From positions 806,001 to 870,000 of the forward strand of contig NZ_FQXY01000011.1 in the NCBI RefSeq assembly GCF_900130125.1: a stretch of 64,000 bases of DNA, in the 5' to 3' direction. The notes under the pieces were generated by a model. That model made no database searches, was not told the origin of the DNA, and saw only the letters and a list, made by a program, of their open reading frames with translations. Position numbers and translations under genes: made by a program. Shown here piece by piece: positions 61,144-64,000 of this stretch; the stretch's first letter is position 1; each line of letters begins with the position of its first letter. The DNA comes from Bacteroides congonensis (GTDB lineage Bacteria; Bacteroidota; Bacteroidia; Bacteroidales; Bacteroidaceae).

Positions 61144-61171
61144 TTTGTTTTTGAATATTGGAATATATTTG
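61144..61171 (+). promoter_or_regulatory. Promoter of the ECF sigma factor gene
   Basis: -7 element TATATTTG (61164-61171) with TTTG at 61144-61147 (16-nt spacer). It overlaps the longest reading frame, so it supports the sigma start at 61202. Confidence 0.5.
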
Positions 61172-61201
61172 CAACGCATTACAATTAAAAACAACGAAAG
61201 C

Positions 61202-61819
61202 ATGACCGCCTCTAATAAAATGGATGATAAAGTTCTGTGGGATCTTTTGATAAAAGGTGATCAAAAGGCTTTGGAGATACTTTATCAAAGATATTATCTT
61301 CTTCTGTTGAATTATGGCTTGAGGTGTAGCACAGACAGGGAATTGGTAAAAGACTGTATTCAAGACCTTTTTATAAATTTATATCAGAATACTCGTATCA
61401 ATGTTACTAGCGTAACAGTTCGTTCTTATTTGTTAAGGGCCTTAAGGAATAATCTTACTTATAAATTAATGTCAGATAAAGCGGCCGATTCATTGGATAA
61501 TTCAGTTTTCCATATTCCGGTCAATGAAGACCTGTTTGACCAGCTATTTCCTAAAAATGATCGTGATGTATGGTTAGCTCACCGTCTATTAGAGGCTATT
61601 TCGCAGTTATCTCCAAATCAAAAGACAGTTCTTTATTTACGTTATGTGGAAGACCTTTCGTATAGAGAGATTGCCGATGTCATGAATATGAATATACAAT
61701 CATCAATGAACTTATCCAGTCGGGCCTTGGCGAAATTACGTAGTTTAATGGTTCAAGATGCATGTGCGTTAGGTGTATGTCAATTGTTCCTTATAAAAAT
61801 AGTATTATCTATAAAATAG
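61202..61819 (+). CDS. ECF-type RNA polymerase sigma factor (PUL regulator)
   Basis: 205 residues from the ATG at 61202; a longer frame from 61145 would begin upstream of the promoter element. Sigma-70 region 2 is at ~25-90 (ALEILYQRYYLLLLNYGLR, VKDCIQDLFINLYQN, VRSYLLRALRNN) and region 4 at ~135-190 (AISQLSPNQKTVLYLRYVEDLSYREIADVMNMNIQSSMNLSSRALAKLRSLM). Group of Bacteroides ECF sigmas paired with FecR-type anti-sigmas and SusC-like receptors. The C-terminal hydrophobic tail (ALGVCQLFLIKIVLSIK) is unusual for a sigma factor. Downstream fecR and susC complete the module. Confidence 0.93.
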   Translation: MTASNKMDDKVLWDLLIKGDQKALEILYQRYYLLLLNYGLRCSTDRELVKDCIQDLFINLYQNTRINVTSVTVRSYLLRALRNNLTYKLMSDKAADSLDNSVFHIPVNEDLFDQLFPKNDRDVWLAHRLLEAISQLSPNQKTVLYLRYVEDLSYREIADVMNMNIQSSMNLSSRALAKLRSLMVQDACALGVCQLFLIKIVLSIK

Positions 61820-61954
61820 CAGTGATTATATCAGCTTGATTATTAGATGAATATAAAAACGACTGCACTTCTCCTAAACTTTCTTTGAAAAAAATGCTCG
61901 AATAGTGAGTAGGTTTTTCTTTTAATGCCATTCTAATTATAAAAGAGGATAAAA

Positions 61955-63031
61955 ATGAAATATAATAGAATGGATATCAGAAACACTATACGCAATCTTA
62001 TAAATTATTTCAAAATGCAGAATGAAACTCCTTCTCAAGAGGAAATGGCTGAGATATGGGGCAAAATTAAAGAAGGCATTGAAAAGAAAAAACAAAGAAG
62101 GAAAAAGAAATATATACTTGTAACATTAGCTTCTGCTGCTGCATTTGTTGGCTGTATATGGGTGGGGGGTGAATGGTGTTCTTTAAATGATAAGCCGGAT
62201 ATTTCCATAATAGCAGCCCAAATGTCAAATGAAACTATAGAAGGAGAGGATATCCGTTTAATTGTCTCTCAGGAAGAAGTTCTTCATGTGAAGAAAGGAG
62301 CTACGGTAGCTTATTCACAAGATGGAATTGTGAGTGTGGATAAAGAAAAGGTTACTAAGAATACTACGGAAGACCTATACGACCAGATAATTGTTCCTAA
62401 AGGTAAATATACCCGTTTGATTCTTGCTGACGGTTCTAGTTTGCATATTAATGCAGGTACAAAAGTGATTTATCCCAAGCTTTTTGAGAAAAAAAAGCGT
62501 GAAATCTTTGTAGATGGGGAGATTTTTATTGATGTAAAACGGGATGAGTCTGCTCCTTTTATTGTGAAAACGGCACAATTTGAAGTACAGGTATTGGGAA
62601 CTGCTTTTGATATAAAGGCTTATAGTAACACATTCGAAAATGCAGAAGTGGTCTTACTGCGTGGCAAAGTAAATGTGAAAAGCAAATCGGGTAAAGAGAT
62701 GTCTCTTTCTCCTGATGACAAAGCCGTAATTTTATCTGACGGATTGATTGAAAAATCTTCGGTAGATGCAGAAGAATATACACTTTGGACTAAAGGTATA
62801 TTGTCTTTGAATAATGATCCGTTGGATGTAATCCTGGCAAAATTGAGCAGATATTATGGAGTTGATATTCATTGTACGGATAAGATTTCGGATATAAAAA
62901 TAGCGGGTAAAATAGACTTGGAATGTGGAATAGATGAAGCACTGAAAAGAATATCCGTTACAGGGAGATTCTCTTTTTCAAAACAGGAGAACGTTTATAT
63001 GTTAAAGCCTCTAGAGACAATTGTACAATAA
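61955..63031 (+). CDS. FecR-family anti-sigma factor
   Basis: 358 residues. Cytoplasmic N-terminal anti-sigma region (~1-48), one membrane helix (YILVTLASAAAFVGCIWVGG, ~50-70), then the periplasmic FecR domain (YDQIIVPKGKYTRLILADGSSLHINAGTKVIYP, REIFVDGEIFIDV, FIVKTAQFEVQVLGTAFDIKAY) and a C-terminal DUF4974 / STN-like domain (LSLNNDPLDVILAKLSRYYGVDIHC). It holds the ECF sigma inactive until the SusC-like receptor signals through its N-terminal domain. Lies 135 nt after the sigma gene. Confidence 0.95.
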   Translation: MKYNRMDIRNTIRNLINYFKMQNETPSQEEMAEIWGKIKEGIEKKKQRRKKKYILVTLASAAAFVGCIWVGGEWCSLNDKPDISIIAAQMSNETIEGEDIRLIVSQEEVLHVKKGATVAYSQDGIVSVDKEKVTKNTTEDLYDQIIVPKGKYTRLILADGSSLHINAGTKVIYPKLFEKKKREIFVDGEIFIDVKRDESAPFIVKTAQFEVQVLGTAFDIKAYSNTFENAEVVLLRGKVNVKSKSGKEMSLSPDDKAVILSDGLIEKSSVDAEEYTLWTKGILSLNNDPLDVILAKLSRYYGVDIHCTDKISDIKIAGKIDLECGIDEALKRISVTGRFSFSKQENVYMLKPLETIVQ

Positions 63032-63102
63032 AATCTGAAACTGAATGTTTAATCTTAAAAAAGGAATACATATGATAACATGAAAACTTTGTTTAATTAA
63101 AA

Positions 63103-63133
63103 ATCCGGGCAATACCGCAAATATTGCCCGGAT
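63103..63133 (+). promoter_or_regulatory. Stable hairpin between fecR and the SusC-like gene
   Basis: Perfect 12-bp stem ATCCGGGCAATA / TATTGCCCGGAT (63103-63114, 63122-63133) with loop CCGCAAA, 47 nt before the receptor ATG. No T tract follows, so it is more likely an RNA-stability or leader element than a plain terminator. Confidence 0.55.
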
Positions 63134-63180
63134 CAAGTGAAAAACACCAGATTCTGGTATTATATCAATCTTACAAAATT

Positions 63181-64000
63181 ATGGAAATAAAGTTGAAAAA
63201 CACAATCATAATGAATCGATTAACGAAAATTATGTTTGTACTGGGATTCTTATTGACTTCTGTATGGAGCTATTCGAGTAATTCCCTATACGCACAAAAT
63301 CAAAAATTCACTTTTGAATTTAAACAAACTTCTATTAAAGCGATTTTTCAGTATATTGAAAAACATAGTGAATTTATTTTTATGTATCGTACAGATCTAC
63401 TTGATACATCTAAAAAAGTATCTGTAAAAGTAGAGAAGCAGAGTGTGGAGCAAATTCTTGGGCAGGTACTGAAAGGAACGGCTATCACTTATGAGATAAA
63501 TGACCGTCAGATTATTCTGAAAAAAAGTGCAGGCGAACAAAAAGCAGTTCCGCAACAAGCCAAACAGAAACAACTGATCCAGGGGCTTGTCAGGGATGAG
63601 AAAGGAGAAGTGATTATTGGAGCGACGGTTCAAGTAAAGAATATGGGAATCGGTACGGCTACCAACATGGACGGGAAATTCACGATTGCCGCTGACGATC
63701 CGGGAATATTAGTTGTTTCATACGTTGGTATGACAACTAAGGAAATAAAGCTCCAAAAAGGAACTTCATATTATAGTATTACTTTGGAGCCTAATGCAAT
63801 GTTGGATGAAGTTGTGATAAATGCCGGTATTATTTCAAGAAATAAACTGGGTTTTACGGGCTCATATACCACTGTCAGTCAAGAGGAATTAAAATCCGTA
63901 GGTGGTATAAACCTGGTTCAGGCATTAAAGTCCCTAGATCCATCCTTTGTAATAATGGATAACAATCTGGCAGGTTCAGACCCTAACAACATGGCTACAA
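63181..64000 (+). CDS. SusC/RagA-like TonB-dependent receptor with STN domain (3' end outside the window)
   Basis: Open frame of at least 273 residues running off the right edge. ATG at 63181; a later ATG at 63211 (MNRLTKIMFVLGFLLTSVWS) directly starts the signal sequence. After cleavage near YAQN comes the STN signalling domain (KFTFEFKQTSIKAIFQYIEKHSEFIFMY..VSVKVEKQSVEQILGQVLKGTAITYEI), then the carboxypeptidase-like DUF4880/CarboxypepD_reg region (IQGLVRDEKGEVIIGATVQVKNMGIGTATNMDGKFTI) and the start of the plug (LDEVVINAGIISRNKLGFTGSYTTVS). The STN domain contacts FecR, so glycan import is coupled to the ECF sigma. A susD should follow beyond the window. Confidence 0.95.
   Translation, partial: MEIKLKNTIIMNRLTKIMFVLGFLLTSVWSYSSNSLYAQNQKFTFEFKQTSIKAIFQYIEKHSEFIFMYRTDLLDTSKKVSVKVEKQSVEQILGQVLKGTAITYEINDRQIILKKSAGEQKAVPQQAKQKQLIQGLVRDEKGEVIIGATVQVKNMGIGTATNMDGKFTIAADDPGILVVSYVGMTTKEIKLQKGTSYYSITLEPNAMLDEVVINAGIISRNKLGFTGSYTTVSQEELKSVGGINLVQALKSLDPSFVIMDNNLAGSDPNNMAT

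Noticed and set aside
61145..61201. Longer start of the ECF sigma factor
   Set aside because: The -7 element TATATTTG falls inside it; transcription would begin downstream.
1..64000. Insertion sequences, integrases or prophage genes
   Set aside because: No transposase with an intact DDE or HUH motif, integrase or phage structural gene was recognised; the Rpn nuclease is the only transposase-related family member.

Overview
The window comes from a member of the genus Bacteroides, probably the B. thetaiotaomicron / ovatus / xylanisolvens group. Support: SusC/SusD-type genes, promoters with the Bacteroides -7 motif TAnnTTTG, many SPII lipoproteins, a tmRNA encoding the tag GETNYALAA, and a GH84 protein nearly identical in motifs to the well-known B. 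thetaiotaomicron O-GlcNAcase. Assignments come from reading the sequence and remembered family features; no database search was run.

Layout. (1) 1-7888: the 3' part of a polysaccharide utilization locus (SusD end, SusE-like/FISUMP lipoprotein, DUF4832-type lipoprotein, GH35 beta-galactosidase, GH89 alpha-N-acetylglucosaminidase). The last two could act in sequence on alpha-GlcNAc-capped galactosides. (2) 7889-8492: gene-free DNA holding an inverted-repeat-bounded element with 21-22-nt tandem arrays. (3) 8493-16456, minus strand: a hypothetical protein, a DUF6340-type lipoprotein, secA, and an apparently degenerate alkaline-phosphatase-fold protein translationally coupled to the lipoprotein N-acyltransferase lnb. 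(4) 16876-24430, plus strand: coaX, an outer-membrane barrel, a TPR protein, lptC, a CNNM/CBS protein and a PpiD-like foldase. (5) 24570-30697: rlmN, DUF4837 lipoprotein, pdxA, a sigma-54 activator, lptE, a TPR protein and secG. (6) 30942-35806: an MFS transporter, an orphan PqqD protein, a small membrane protein, DUF4831, and the bifunctional NAD(P)HX repair enzyme. (7) 36149-38919: an Rpn-type nuclease with a 21-bp-repeat coiled-coil tail, a second repeat element, a small winged-helix protein and a gene remnant. (8) 38920-45091: POT peptide transporter, hpt, adk, obgE, pgeF, a B3/4-domain protein and an M23 peptidase. (9) 45187-60439: GH84, then a carbohydrate locus without SusC/SusD (AraC regulator, GH2, sugar porter, DUF5107-TPR protein; opposite strand GH3 and lactonase). 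(10) 60594-60987: tmRNA. (11) 61202-64000: ECF sigma factor, FecR anti-sigma and the start of a SusC-like receptor, i.e. the regulatory head of another PUL.

The most unusual structure is a family of intergenic arrays, usually four degenerate units of 22 nt (about two DNA helical turns). They occur at 8.05-8.32, 16.51-16.60, 37.30-37.80 and 56.29-56.37 kb. At two of these loci several arrays are enclosed by long imperfect inverted repeats. Other leads are a 5'-truncated gene at 38492-38761, a terminator-like hairpin inside the start of lptC, and a probable pseudo-phosphatase coupled to lnb.
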